A stretch of 38,098 nucleotides of DNA from Chitinophagales bacterium (GCA_015655015.1 JAATFV010000003.1:1-38098); one strand, 5' to 3'. Positions 23,624 through 32,377 are shown, numbered from the stretch's first letter. Program-made: numbers and translations. The notes: generated from the letters alone by a model not told the origin.

Positions 23624-24505
23624 ATGAACAGAACAAAATTTATAAAAACAATAATAACAGGGGGATTAGGCATGACCACATTATCAGCCTTTAGGAATTT
23701 CACAGACGAACTAAAAGAACAAGACAAGCTAATGCCCGTTTTATTTATAGGACACGGCTCACCTATGAACGGCATCGAAGACACGGAGTTCAGCCGCCGA
23801 TGGAAAAAAATGGCGGAAGAGATCCCGGTCCCTGCAGCAGTCCTGGTCGTCTCCGCGCATTGGCTAAGCCAGGGCACCCGCATTACAGCCATGGATTTCC
23901 CAAAGACCATACATGACTTCGGCGGCTTTCCCAGGGAGTTATTCGATGTTCAATATCCGGCGCCCGGCTCTCCATCCTTAGCAAAAGAAACAGCCGCCAT
24001 CCTCCATTCGACCCCCGTGGAGCTGGACCATGACTGGGGATTGGACCATGGCACCTGGACCGTAGTAAGACACATGTACCCCGAAGCCAATATTCCCGTA
24101 TTGCAATTGAGCATCGACTACACGAAAGGACCTCAATATCACTATGAGCTGGCAAAAGAGCTTTATACCCTGAGGAAGAAAGGGGTACTGATCATTGGCA
24201 GCGGGAACATGGTCCACAACCTTAGAATGGTCGCCTGGGATAAAATAAATGAACCGGGATACGGTTATGATTGGGCCCTGCAATTAAATGATAAGTTCAA
24301 ACAACTGATTGCAGAAGGCAATTTCGCTCCCCTGATCAATTATGAAAGTCTCGGCAAAGAAGCCAAACTGGCCATTCCAACACCGGAACACTACCTGCCG
24401 CTCCTGTATACCCTGGGCTTAAAAGGCAATAAAGACACCGTTTCCTTTTTCAATGACAAGGCAGTCGCAGGCTCGCTGACCATGACTTCGGTAAAACTGG
24501 GATAG
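23624..24505 (+). CDS. ygiD: Class III extradiol dioxygenase, 4,5-DOPA dioxygenase (YgiD-like)
   Basis: 293 residues. After a leader of about 36 residues with a hydrophobic glycine-rich patch, the LigB-type domain starts MPVLFIGHGSPMNG. Histidines at the expected places are H44 (GHGSPMN), H79 (VVSAHWLS), H142 (GLDHGTWTV), H198 (MVHNLRM) and H256 (TPEHYLPLLY), which supply the metal ligands and catalytic base. The family opens catechol-type rings with Fe(II) or Zn; YgiD acts on L-DOPA. The leader, which lacks a twin-arginine, suggests possible export or membrane attachment, unlike E. coli YgiD. It is predicted to be driven by an FNR-box promoter next to the Crp/Fnr gene. Confidence 0.92.
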   Translation: MNRTKFIKTIITGGLGMTTLSAFRNFTDELKEQDKLMPVLFIGHGSPMNGIEDTEFSRRWKKMAEEIPVPAAVLVVSAHWLSQGTRITAMDFPKTIHDFGGFPRELFDVQYPAPGSPSLAKETAAILHSTPVELDHDWGLDHGTWTVVRHMYPEANIPVLQLSIDYTKGPQYHYELAKELYTLRKKGVLIIGSGNMVHNLRMVAWDKINEPGYGYDWALQLNDKFKQLIAEGNFAPLINYESLGKEAKLAIPTPEHYLPLLYTLGLKGNKDTVSFFNDKAVAGSLTMTSVKLG

Positions 24506-24509
24506 TCCC

Positions 24510-24568
24510 CCGGACCAGGGATCACTTAATGAAATAGCCAATGAGCTAACAGGGATTCCCTTGTCCGG
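24510..24568 (+). terminator. Long hairpin after the dioxygenase gene
   Basis: 12-base arms with one mismatch (24510-24521 / 24557-24568) and a 35-base loop. No T run, so termination is only possible. Confidence 0.4.
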
Positions 24569-24626
24569 TAAATACGGCTTATTACATCAAAGGATCGTCT
24601 ATTTTTAAATTATAAAAACAATAACA

Positions 24627-25223
24627 ATGAATCATTTATCACTTATCAGGACCTCCGCGGCTCTGTCAATGCTCACAGCCATAGTATCATTCGAAAGCTG
24701 CACCGGCAATGACAACGGTGGGACTAATTCAGTCAGCAGCACAGAGATCGACTCCCTTAAAAATGAGATCAGGACATTGACGGCAGGTAATGCTGCCATC
24801 GATAAAAATCTTACCACCTTTGACACGCTTGATTATACCGTTTTTAGCAATCAGGAGTGGACAAGATTACATGAAAGCCATGCTCAAGACATTAAAGTAC
24901 ATTGGCCTGACGGACATATCGCAACAGGCATTGACAAACATATTGAAGATCTGAAAGCCATGTTTGTTTACGCCCCCAACACGGAAATCAAGCAGCATCC
25001 CCTCCGTTTCGGATCCGGCAATATGACAGCCGTTACCGGAATAATGACGGGGACTTTCACGAAACCCATGCCTATAGGCAATGGTAAGTTCATTCAGCCT
25101 ACCGGCAAATCCTTTTCACTGCCCATGTGCACCGTCGGCATCTGGAAAGACGGCATCATGACGGAAGAATATCTTTATTGGGACAATCAAACGTATATGA
25201 ACCAGTTAGGGCTGGGCAAATAA
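24627..25223 (+). CDS. SnoaL-like (ester cyclase family) lipoprotein
   Basis: 198 residues. The N-terminus has a hydrophobic segment ending SFESC at Cys25, a probable lipoprotein signal. A Ser/Asn-rich spacer is followed by a SnoaL-like cone fold (NTF2 superfamily): FSNQEWTRLHESHAQDIKVH, WPDGHIATGIDKHIEDLKAM, then TGTFTKPMPIGNGKFIQPTG and EEYLYWDNQTYMNQLGLG. The last motif is usual for the ester-cyclase/SnoaL group. Members range from polyketide cyclases to non-catalytic carriers, so no reaction is proposed. It is preceded by a near-consensus -7 element (TATTTTTA, 24600-24607) and follows the dioxygenase gene in the same direction. Confidence 0.82.
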   Translation: MNHLSLIRTSAALSMLTAIVSFESCTGNDNGGTNSVSSTEIDSLKNEIRTLTAGNAAIDKNLTTFDTLDYTVFSNQEWTRLHESHAQDIKVHWPDGHIATGIDKHIEDLKAMFVYAPNTEIKQHPLRFGSGNMTAVTGIMTGTFTKPMPIGNGKFIQPTGKSFSLPMCTVGIWKDGIMTEEYLYWDNQTYMNQLGLGK

Positions 25224-25283
25224 TACCATAACACGCAGACATTCATAGAGTTTATTTGTGATAACAGGCCCAATTTATTATCT

Positions 25284-25335
25284 TGTAACCTCAACAAACG
25301 GTTACAGGAAATACACCAGGACGCCCTCGTGCGTC
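25284..25335 (+). promoter_or_regulatory. Hairpin pair in the ferritin leader
   Basis: Two stems lie just upstream of the ferritin start: TGTAACC/GGTTACA (25284-25290 / 25300-25306) and GACGC/GCGTC (25320-25324 / 25331-25335), the second followed by four T residues. They may be an attenuator or an operator; no known element was recognised. Confidence 0.4.
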
Positions 25336-25360
25336 TTTTCATTCATATCAAACAAAGTAT

Positions 25361-25858
25361 ATGTTATCACAAAACATGAAAGAAGCGCTAAACCGGCAGG
25401 TATTAATGGAAGCTCAATCATCACAGGCCTATCTCGCCATGGGCAGCTGGGCGGAAATACAGCCCGGATTAAAAGGCGTGACCCAATTCTTTTTCCGGCA
25501 TAGCGATGAAGAGCGGATGCACATGCTCAAGCTCATTCACTATATCAATGAAAGAGGGGGTTTTGGCATCATTCCCGCCCTGGACCAGCCGGTATTGACC
25601 TTCGTCTCCCTGAAAAAAGCATTTGAACAACTATTCGAACACGAAGTGAAAGTCAGCGAAAGCATCAATAACCTCGTTGAAATTGCGCTCACGGAAAAAG
25701 ACTACGCCACCCATAACTTTTTACAATGGTATGTAATGGAACAGGTCGAAGAAGAAAGACTCGCCCGCGAGTGCAATGACAAGCTGGAAATGATCGGAGA
25801 CGACAAAAGCGGACTCTACCTCTTCGACAGGGATATCATGACCATGGACAAAGAATGA
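25361..25858 (+). CDS. ftnA: Bacterial non-heme ferritin
   Basis: 165 residues, standard for FtnA. It oxidises Fe(II) and stores iron as a ferric mineral in a 24-subunit cytoplasmic shell. The four-helix bundle carries the ferroxidase ligands: Glu17 (QVLMEAQSSQAYLAM), Glu50/Glu51 and His54 (FFRHSDEERMHMLKL), the HE of LFEHEVKVSESINNLVE, and Glu residues in FLQWYVMEQVEEERL. The C-terminal segment SGLYLFDRDI is typical of FtnA. No Met or His that would bind heme as in bacterioferritin is in the usual place. Two hairpins precede the gene and a terminator follows it. Confidence 0.96.
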   Translation: MLSQNMKEALNRQVLMEAQSSQAYLAMGSWAEIQPGLKGVTQFFFRHSDEERMHMLKLIHYINERGGFGIIPALDQPVLTFVSLKKAFEQLFEHEVKVSESINNLVEIALTEKDYATHNFLQWYVMEQVEEERLARECNDKLEMIGDDKSGLYLFDRDIMTMDKE

Positions 25859-25887
25859 CCGGACACCGCCGGCAGTTCCAATTCATT

Positions 25888-25915
25888 AAAGGCTGCCCTT
25901 CCCCGGGCGGCCTTT
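25888..25915 (+). terminator. Terminator after ferritin
   Basis: An 11-base stem with one T.G wobble (25888-25898 / 25905-25915) and a 6-base loop, followed by a T-rich segment. Confidence 0.75.
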
Positions 25916-25919
25916 ATTA

Positions 25920-25951
25920 TTTGAGTAACCAAATGGTTTCATGTATTTTTG
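25920..25951 (+). promoter_or_regulatory. Bacteroidota promoter for the flavin reductase gene
   Basis: TTTG (25920-25923), 20 bases, TATTTTTG (25944-25951): a full consensus match. It overlaps the only start (TTG) for a longer frame and so fixes the start at ATG 25985, 33 bases on. Confidence 0.8.
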
Positions 25952-25984
25952 TACCCGGCACTTCCCCCCGTTCCAATCCCCAAT

Positions 25985-26650
25985 ATGGAAGAAATCGTCA
26001 AAATACTATCGGTCAGAAATGTGACCCATGATGTCAGGGCCTACCGGATCGCCAAACCGGATAATTACCATTTTGAGCCGGGCCAGGCCACCGATGTATC
26101 CATTAATAAAGAGAAATGGAAAGAGGAACGGCGTCCCTTCACTTTTACCGCCCTGAATGAATGGCCTTACCTGGAATTCACGATCAAGTCCTACCACGAT
26201 CATGATGGCGTAACGAATGCGCTCTACCGGTTACAGCCGGGAGATGAGCTCATCATCCGGGACGTATGGGGAGCCATCTCCTACAAAGGGGAAGGTTATT
26301 TTATCGCAGGCGGAGCAGGCATTACCCCCTTCCTTGCTATCCTCCGGCAACTGCACCAGGAAAATAAAATCAACAGCAATCAACTTTTCTTTTCCAATAA
26401 GACATCCGCCGATATTATCCTGAAAGAAGAACTGGATGAGATCTTAGGACCAAACGTCCATTATATCGTCACCAGGGAAGAAAATCCACTTTATAAAAAA
26501 GGCCCCGTCAACAAGGATTTTTTAATCCGGGAAGTGACGGATTTCACCAGGCCGTTCTATATCTGCGGCCCGGATAAAATGGTGGCAGATGTCGCCCGTT
26601 TCCTCACCGAGCTCGGAGCCAACCCCGAAACCGTTGTTTTTGAAAAATAA
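25985..26650 (+). CDS. FAD-dependent ferredoxin/flavodoxin reductase-like oxidoreductase
   Basis: 221 residues. The N-terminal FAD barrel has RRPFTFTALN (about 47-56), the R-x-[FY]-[ST] flavin motif. The C-terminal NAD(P) part begins FIAGGAGITPFLAILRQL (about 101-118) and includes FYICGPDKMVADV near residue 198. This is the ferredoxin-NADP+ reductase fold without an added ferredoxin domain. It moves electrons between NAD(P)H and a small protein or flavin acceptor; the partner cannot be read. The start at 25985 follows from the promoter, since a longer frame opens only with a TTG inside the -7 element. Single-gene unit. Confidence 0.9.
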   Translation: MEEIVKILSVRNVTHDVRAYRIAKPDNYHFEPGQATDVSINKEKWKEERRPFTFTALNEWPYLEFTIKSYHDHDGVTNALYRLQPGDELIIRDVWGAISYKGEGYFIAGGAGITPFLAILRQLHQENKINSNQLFFSNKTSADIILKEELDEILGPNVHYIVTREENPLYKKGPVNKDFLIREVTDFTRPFYICGPDKMVADVARFLTELGANPETVVFEK

Positions 26651-26772
26651 ACACGCCCAATTGCCTTCATTCCGTAATCATATCATTCAAAATTCGCATC
26701 AAATTATATTCAATAATTTGAATAATTAAATATAATGGAGCGTATTCTTTTTGGGTAAATTGCGGCTCCCTT

Positions 26773-29109
26773 ATGGTATCCGACACGAACAATCCCATTT
26801 TTCAGCTGGCAGTGCAGTTTGTAAACCAGACTGGCAAATCTCTCTTTTTGACCGGAAAAGCCGGCACCGGAAAAACGACTTTCCTGAAATACATCCGGGA
26901 AAACAGTTTTAAAAAGATGGCGGTCGTAGCGCCCACCGGCGTAGCAGCTATCAATGCAGGAGGCACCACCCTCCACTCCTTTTTCCAGCTGCCCTTCGGC
27001 CCCTATGTACCCGTCGCCCAGAGCGGTTGGGATACGGACAATTCCGGTCTCACCGACCCGAACAGCCTGTTTAAGAACATCCGGTTCAACGGTAACAAAC
27101 GGGAACTCCTGCAGGAGCTGGAATTATTGGTGATCGATGAGATCAGCATGGTGCGGGCCGACGTACTGGACGCCGTCGATACCATTCTCCGGCATTTCCG
27201 GCAGCAGCCATTGTTGCCTTTCGGAGGGGTACAAATGCTCTATATCGGCGATCTGTTCCAATTACCCCCCGTCGTCCCCAATGAAGAGTGGGAATTGCTC
27301 AGGCATCATTACAAAAGTCCCTTCTTTTTCGATGCGCAGGTGCTTCAGCAGGCCGCGCCCCTCTACCTGGAATTGAAGAAGATCTACCGCCAGAATGAAG
27401 CGGACTTCATTCATATCCTTAATAATATCCGTAACAATCAGGCAAGCCGGCAGGACCTGGAGCTCCTGCACAAATATTATCAGCCGGATTTTACGCCCCC
27501 CAAAGAAGACAACTACATTACCCTCACCTCGCATAATGCCAAAGCCGATGGGATCAACCAGGCGGAACTAAGCAAGCTGACCGGTAAACGACATGCTTTT
27601 GAAGCTTCCGTAACAGGTGAATTCAATGATAAAGCCTTTCCCGCTGAAAAGACATTGCATTTGAAAGAAGGAGCCCAGATCATGCTCATCAAAAATGATA
27701 AGGGAGAATCCAGGCGTTATTTCAACGGCAAGATCGGCACCATCAAACGGCTCACGGCAGAAAAGATCGTCGTCGTATTTCCCGGCGAGCCGGATGATCT
27801 TACGCTCGAAAAAGAGGTTTGGAAAAATATCCGCTACAATTACGATAAAGAGAAGGACAAGATCGAAGAAGAAGAACTGGGCACTTTCTCACAATACCCC
27901 GTACGCCTGGCCTGGGCTATTACCATCCACAAGAGCCAGGGGCTGACCTTCGAAAAAGCCGTCATAGATGCCGGAGCCTCCTTTGCACCGGGACAGGTCT
28001 ATGTTGCCCTGAGCAGGCTCACGGCGCTCAATGGACTGGTCCTGCGTTCCCGTATCCTTCCCTCTTCCATCAGCACGGATGAACGGGTGATCGGCTTTAC
28101 CAACAGCAGGGTATCGGACAGCTTCCTCGAACAACAATTACAAGAGGAACAAATGTTCTATATCAGCCAGTCCCTGGTAAGATCTTTCAACTGGTCCAAG
28201 CTGGTGGAACAGCTGAAAGCCAATTACCAGGAATATGAACACCGGCAGTTTCCCGATAAAATAAAAGCTGTTGAGCTGGGCAAACAATGGCTGGATAAGG
28301 CAATCGCACAACAGGAGATCGCTGTTAAATTCACCAGGCAGCTCGAACACTTATCGGTTAACGCAGCAGAGGATGGCTACCAGTTGCTGCAGCAAAGAAC
28401 ACTGGCAGGAGCGGGTTATTTCGTTAAAGCCCTGGAGGATGAACTGATAGCGCCCATACAACAACATATCAGCGAAATAAGAATAAAGCAAAAAATTAAA
28501 AAATACCTGCAAACCTTACAGGAATTAAAAATCCTCTTTACCCGGAAAAAACAACAGATAGAAGAATCCCTGCAAGTGATAGTTGGCCTGACAAAAGGAC
28601 TCGATACCACCAGCCTGCTGGCAGAGCTGCAGGAACAAAGAAAAGCCCGGGAAGCCGCTTCCGAAACAGCAACAGCTTTACAAGCGGGCAGCACTGCAGG
28701 ATCGGAAGCAGGCAGCGCAACAGGATCAAAAGCAGGCAGCACTGCAGGATCGCAAACCGGCAGCGCAACAGGATCAGGCGCCGGCAAACCTCAAAAAGGA
28801 GACACGAACCGCATAACTCTCCGTTTATATAAAGAAGGAATATCCATTGCCGAAATCGCCACCCGGCGCAACCTGGCCCCCACCACCGTCGAAAGCCATC
28901 TTGCCTCTTTTATCCCCACCGGGGAGATCGACATCAAAGAGCTGGTGCCGGAGAATAAAATGGCCCTCATCATAGCCGCCATAAAAGAGATCGGGGGCAC
29001 CGCCCTCGGCCCTATCAAGTCCCGGCTGGGCGAAGACTGCTCCTTTGGTGAAATACGCTGCGTAATGAACTATCTCCGGCATACTGCCCCGGAGGAAAAC
29101 ACCCCTTGA
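26773..29109 (+). CDS. PIF1-like superfamily 1B DNA helicase with C-terminal HTH domain
   Basis: 778 residues. The 5'-3' helicase core (about 1-430) has Walker A GKAGTGKTT (28-36), motif Ia VVAPTGVAAINAGGTTLHSF, Walker B VIDEISMVRADVLD with DE at 122-123, motif III IGDLFQLPPVV, and the late motifs ITIHKSQGLTFEKAVID and VALSRL, as in PIF1/RecD2-like helicases. A coiled, charged middle region and a linker of 8-residue Ala-Gly-Ser repeats (about 637-668, encoded by 24-bp units) lead to a C-terminal HTH_40-like domain (RITLRLYKEGISIAEIATRR, TTVESHLASFIPTGEIDIKE). This tail is known from RecQ and YpbB-type proteins. Likely acts on G-quadruplex, R-loop or stalled-fork DNA (family knowledge). Confidence 0.93.
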   Translation: MVSDTNNPIFQLAVQFVNQTGKSLFLTGKAGTGKTTFLKYIRENSFKKMAVVAPTGVAAINAGGTTLHSFFQLPFGPYVPVAQSGWDTDNSGLTDPNSLFKNIRFNGNKRELLQELELLVIDEISMVRADVLDAVDTILRHFRQQPLLPFGGVQMLYIGDLFQLPPVVPNEEWELLRHHYKSPFFFDAQVLQQAAPLYLELKKIYRQNEADFIHILNNIRNNQASRQDLELLHKYYQPDFTPPKEDNYITLTSHNAKADGINQAELSKLTGKRHAFEASVTGEFNDKAFPAEKTLHLKEGAQIMLIKNDKGESRRYFNGKIGTIKRLTAEKIVVVFPGEPDDLTLEKEVWKNIRYNYDKEKDKIEEEELGTFSQYPVRLAWAITIHKSQGLTFEKAVIDAGASFAPGQVYVALSRLTALNGLVLRSRILPSSISTDERVIGFTNSRVSDSFLEQQLQEEQMFYISQSLVRSFNWSKLVEQLKANYQEYEHRQFPDKIKAVELGKQWLDKAIAQQEIAVKFTRQLEHLSVNAAEDGYQLLQQRTLAGAGYFVKALEDELIAPIQQHISEIRIKQKIKKYLQTLQELKILFTRKKQQIEESLQVIVGLTKGLDTTSLLAELQEQRKAREAASETATALQAGSTAGSEAGSATGSKAGSTAGSQTGSATGSGAGKPQKGDTNRITLRLYKEGISIAEIATRRNLAPTTVESHLASFIPTGEIDIKELVPENKMALIIAAIKEIGGTALGPIKSRLGEDCSFGEIRCVMNYLRHTAPEENTP
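28681..28776. repeat. 24-bp tandem repeat encoding an Ala/Gly/Ser linker
   Basis: Four in-frame 24-base units (28681, 28705, 28729, 28753), alternating two subtypes so the true period may be 48. Each encodes eight residues of the AGSTAGSE or AGSATGSK kind between the helicase and HTH domains. Confidence 0.9.
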
Positions 29110-29174
29110 TCACCCGCATTCTCCTTTTCCTTTTTATACCTTCGGTCTGCCCCCTTCAGGAGGCGGGGGTGCGC

Positions 29175-31544
29175 CTACTCCGTTCGCAAGCTCTTCACAG
29201 GATTGGCAATCGCCACCTTAATAGCCTGTACGCTCACCGTGAGCAAGGCGATCAGCAGGGCCATCGCCCCCGCCAGCAGAAAGACCCACCATTCCACGTC
29301 AACATGATAAGCAAAATTCTGTAACCAACCATGCATCGCCCACCACGCCAGGGGCGATGCAAACAGGAAAGCGATCAGCACCAATACCAAAAAATCCTTC
29401 GACAGCAGGGAGAACAGCATACCCGCACTGGCGCCCAATACCTTCCGGATACCAAACTCTTTCGTACGCTGCTCCGCCGTGAACATAGCCAGTCCCAACA
29501 ACCCCAGGCAGGAGATAAAGATCGCCAGGCAGGCAAAACAATTCGAAAGATTATGCACGATCGCCTCGCTCTTATAAAGGTTCTGGTACTCTTCATCGGC
29601 AAACTGGTAAGTAAACGGAAATTTCGGGTTCAATTCCCTGCACAGCTGCTCCAGACCGGTGATGGCCTGTTTCGTCTTTCCCGCTTGTGTCCTTACCATC
29701 ACACTCCCCCATTTTTCTTCTTCCCCAAATTTGATGATCAGGGGCCTGATCGGCTCATGCAGCGAGTTAAAATGAAAATTTTTAATAATCCCGATGATCT
29801 TACCCTTCTTCCCCCACATGGTCAGCGGTTTCCCGACAGGATCCTTATACCCCGTCTTCCTCAACCCCTCTTCATTCAGCAGGTAACCCACGGAATCCGT
29901 GGCAAAATCCTTCGAAAAATCCCGGCCGTCCACCAACTGCAATTTCAGGGTCTTTACAAAATCATACCCGGCCGAAGTATTGGTGAACATAGGCTTGCTA
30001 TTGGGATCTTTCCCATCCCATTCCACCCCTCCCGTTCCATTGTTCAGATCGGTAGGCGTCTGGGAGACCCGGGATATCCCTCCGACACCGGGCAGCTGAG
30101 AAGCCCTCTCTTTAAATAAGTGGTATTTCCCCGTGAGGTCCCCTTCCAGGGGAATATAAATAAGATTTTCCCGGTCATACCCCAGGTTGATCTTCCGGAC
30201 ATAATCCACCTGTCCCGACACTACAATAGTACCGATGATCAGCACAATGGAAAGGATGAACTGGAAGACCACCAGTCCCTTGCGAAACCAGGCTACCCCG
30301 GCACTGAATTTGAGGCCGCCCTTCAATACCCGGATCGGCTGAAAAGAAGAGAGAAACAAAGCAGGATAACTGCCTGAAATAGCGCCGGTGACCAGGGTCA
30401 GCGTGGCCAGGCTAAGCCAGAACGACGTTGAGCCATAAGGGAAAGAAATATGCTTGCCCGTCAGATGATTGAAAGCCGGCAATACCAGGATCACCATCAC
30501 CATCGCAAGCACCACGGAAAAAAAGGACAGCAGGATCGCCTCGCTGAGGAATTGCCTCACCAGGGCCGGACGAATAGCCCCTACCACCTTCCGGATACCG
30601 ATCTCCTTCGCCCTTTTCACCGAACGGGCCGTGGTAAGGTTCATGAAATTGATACAGGCGATCAGCAAAATGAAAATGGCCACGATACTGAAAAGCCGTA
30701 CATATTCAATACGCCCCCCCTCTATTTGCCCGTTCTTGAAATTAGAATGGAGATAGACCTCTCCAAAAGGCTGCATACCCAGCTCGATCCGGAAACCTTT
30801 CCCCTGCTCTTTATTGTAATTATCCAGGAACCGGGTGATCTTCTTTGTCACCAGGGCGGGATTGGCGCCCGGCCTCAGTAAGAGAAAAGTTCGCGGACCA
30901 TTGTTCCCCCAGTCTTTAGCCCATTCGTTATCAGCCAGAAAAGCGTCCCAATTGATGATATAGTCAAATTTATCGGAGGTATTTTCCGGCAGGTCCTCAA
31001 AAACAGCCGTTACCGTGAGATCTTTCTTGTTCTCAAACCGCATCGTCTTGCCGATAGCAGCCCCGGCATTGCCAAAAAAGTCAGCCGCCATCTTCCTGGA
31101 AATAGCCAGGCTCACCGGGGTTGACAGCGCGGTGGCAGCATTGCCCTGCAAAAGCGGATAGCTGAACATTTTAAAGAAATCGGCGCCGGCATGACTGCCT
31201 TGTTCTTTCAATATCTTATCCCCCACCTGGAAAGTATTCTTATCCCGCCAGCTGAACGACGAAGCCAGCTCTATCTCCGGCAGGACTTTTTTCATTTCAG
31301 GAGGTAATATCCCCGGCGTATAGTATCCAGACTCGATTTTTCCATCATAGTACTGCCTTTCATAGACGGAATATAGCCGGGAAGCTTTCGCATGAAAGGT
31401 ATCCACGCTCCGCTCATCGTTTATCCACAACAGGATCAGCAGGCTGCAGGTCATCCCCATGGCCAGCCCGAAAATATTCAGGAAACTATATCCCTTATGC
31501 CTCCAGAGGTTACGGATTGCGACTTTGAAAAAATTTTTTATCAT
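29175..31544 (-). CDS. FtsX/MacB-type ABC transporter permease (second paralogue)
   Basis: 789 residues from the ATG at 31544. The start gives MIKNFFKVAIRNLWRHKGYS, matching the other permease and the family; an in-frame ATG at 31574 adds ten polar residues and is less likely. Order of parts: first helix (FLNIFGLAMGMTCSLLILLW), periplasmic MacB_PCD, FtsX with EIGIRKVVGAIRPALVRQFL, a second periplasmic domain, then FtsX with EFGIRKVLGASAGMLFSLLS, ending NPVKSLRTE. The marks RVSQTPTDLNNGTGG and WDGKDPNSKPMF match the paralogue at 16636-19011. No ATPase gene is adjacent. A 20-bp repeat array stands 35 bases upstream of the start. Confidence 0.93.
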   Translation of the reverse strand: MIKNFFKVAIRNLWRHKGYSFLNIFGLAMGMTCSLLILLWINDERSVDTFHAKASRLYSVYERQYYDGKIESGYYTPGILPPEMKKVLPEIELASSFSWRDKNTFQVGDKILKEQGSHAGADFFKMFSYPLLQGNAATALSTPVSLAISRKMAADFFGNAGAAIGKTMRFENKKDLTVTAVFEDLPENTSDKFDYIINWDAFLADNEWAKDWGNNGPRTFLLLRPGANPALVTKKITRFLDNYNKEQGKGFRIELGMQPFGEVYLHSNFKNGQIEGGRIEYVRLFSIVAIFILLIACINFMNLTTARSVKRAKEIGIRKVVGAIRPALVRQFLSEAILLSFFSVVLAMVMVILVLPAFNHLTGKHISFPYGSTSFWLSLATLTLVTGAISGSYPALFLSSFQPIRVLKGGLKFSAGVAWFRKGLVVFQFILSIVLIIGTIVVSGQVDYVRKINLGYDRENLIYIPLEGDLTGKYHLFKERASQLPGVGGISRVSQTPTDLNNGTGGVEWDGKDPNSKPMFTNTSAGYDFVKTLKLQLVDGRDFSKDFATDSVGYLLNEEGLRKTGYKDPVGKPLTMWGKKGKIIGIIKNFHFNSLHEPIRPLIIKFGEEEKWGSVMVRTQAGKTKQAITGLEQLCRELNPKFPFTYQFADEEYQNLYKSEAIVHNLSNCFACLAIFISCLGLLGLAMFTAEQRTKEFGIRKVLGASAGMLFSLLSKDFLVLVLIAFLFASPLAWWAMHGWLQNFAYHVDVEWWVFLLAGAMALLIALLTVSVQAIKVAIANPVKSLRTE

Positions 31545-31578
31545 ATTAACCGTTTTAGGAGGATGGGCAGTCATTCCG

Positions 31579-31690
31579 GAATTAAAAGATCATTGCGGAA
31601 TTAAAAAGTTTCTCCAGGATTTAAAAAGTTTCTCCAGGAATTAATAAGTTTTCCCAGGAATTAAAAAGATCATCCAGATTAAAAAGTCGC
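31579..31690. repeat. 20-bp tandem repeat upstream of the second permease
   Basis: Five to six degenerate units starting at 31579, 31598, 31618, 31638 and 31658 with the core gaattaaaaagtttctccag. A shorter sixth unit ends near 31690. It lies in the divergent promoter region, 35 bases from the permease start codon. There are no spacers, so it is not CRISPR. Confidence 0.85.
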
Positions 31691-31748
31691 CCCCGGAAAG
31701 GAAATTGTTGCATAAACCGAAAATAATTCTCACTATTTGAGTAAACTA

Positions 31749-31782
31749 TTACGTTATTGGAGAGTCAAATTCCAATACGTAA
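31749..31782. promoter_or_regulatory. Interrupted dyad upstream of the lipoprotein gene
   Basis: TTACGTTATTGGA (31749-31761) and TCCAATACGTAA (31771-31782) are complementary except for one bulged T, with a 9-base centre. It is 28 bases before the lipoprotein start codon. Likely a regulator site or a leader hairpin. Confidence 0.5.
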
Positions 31783-31810
31783 ACAATCAACATACCTATA
31801 AAACTATAAT

Positions 31811-32377
31811 ATGACACGAATTTTTGTGGCCGCCTCTTTCGCTTCCCTGTTTTTTTTATGTAGCTGCAGCAGTTCCAGGAAGGCCAGTTATGTCCCTTTT
31901 ACCAGGGACCTCAAACAAAGATTGGAGAGGGATAATATCGATCTGAGACAGGTACAGTTCTATGTAGACCAGAAACTGATCCTGTCCCGGAACCTGGGAG
32001 ACCAAAAGCTGGTCGTCAGCTCAGGAGTGGTTAAACTGGAGAATGGGAAATACATCAATGAGGTCATCGTCCCCGCTTTTACGCCCGGCATCTGCGATAC
32101 CACGCAAAGCGACAAATTGATGGTCAGCTTTGAAAAAGGCAATAATGACCTGGCTTTTGGGCCTGGCAGCGGTTATACGATCAACGAATATGTGCTTTAT
32201 GGCACCGAATGGAAGAATGGAACGGCAGCCGTGACCTTCGACTCCAATAAATTCAGGGCCCGTTGCGGTACCTGCTCGGACATTGCCTCCGTCACCCTGG
32301 TAGTTAAGAAAAGCGCCATAGACAAGATCGACCGGAAGTCACGCACCCTGAAAGGCCGGACAGTAGGCAAGAACTAA
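31811..32377 (+). CDS. Putative lipoprotein of unknown function
   Basis: 188 residues. The N-terminus (MTRIFVAASFASLFFLCSCS) has a hydrophobic core and a lipobox L-C-S-C with the modified Cys at 19, so the protein is probably lipid-anchored. The rest is about 165 residues of mixed beta-type sequence (RQVQFYVDQKLILSRNLG, TPGICDTTQSDKLMVSFEKG, CGTCSDIASVTLVVKKSAID) with two Cys near residues 156 and 159 and no motif I can assign. It is divergent from the permease gene and convergent with a PepSY-like gene. The role is unknown. Confidence 0.75.
   Translation: MTRIFVAASFASLFFLCSCSSSRKASYVPFTRDLKQRLERDNIDLRQVQFYVDQKLILSRNLGDQKLVVSSGVVKLENGKYINEVIVPAFTPGICDTTQSDKLMVSFEKGNNDLAFGPGSGYTINEYVLYGTEWKNGTAAVTFDSNKFRARCGTCSDIASVTLVVKKSAIDKIDRKSRTLKGRTVGKN

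Noticed and set aside
29331..30119. A 262-codon open frame opposite the second permease gene
   Set aside because: It is antisense to a clear, conserved gene, its translation is rich in His/Gln/Pro without motifs, and it has no promoter; a shadow frame.
31420..31432. A perfect DnaA box (TTATCCACA) on the plus strand, near 31422
   Set aside because: It lies within the coding sequence of the second permease, in the stretch coding for WINDE; no other DnaA boxes or AT-rich unwinding element are grouped with it.
31579..31690. CRISPR array
   Set aside because: The units are contiguous with no spacers and there are no cas genes.
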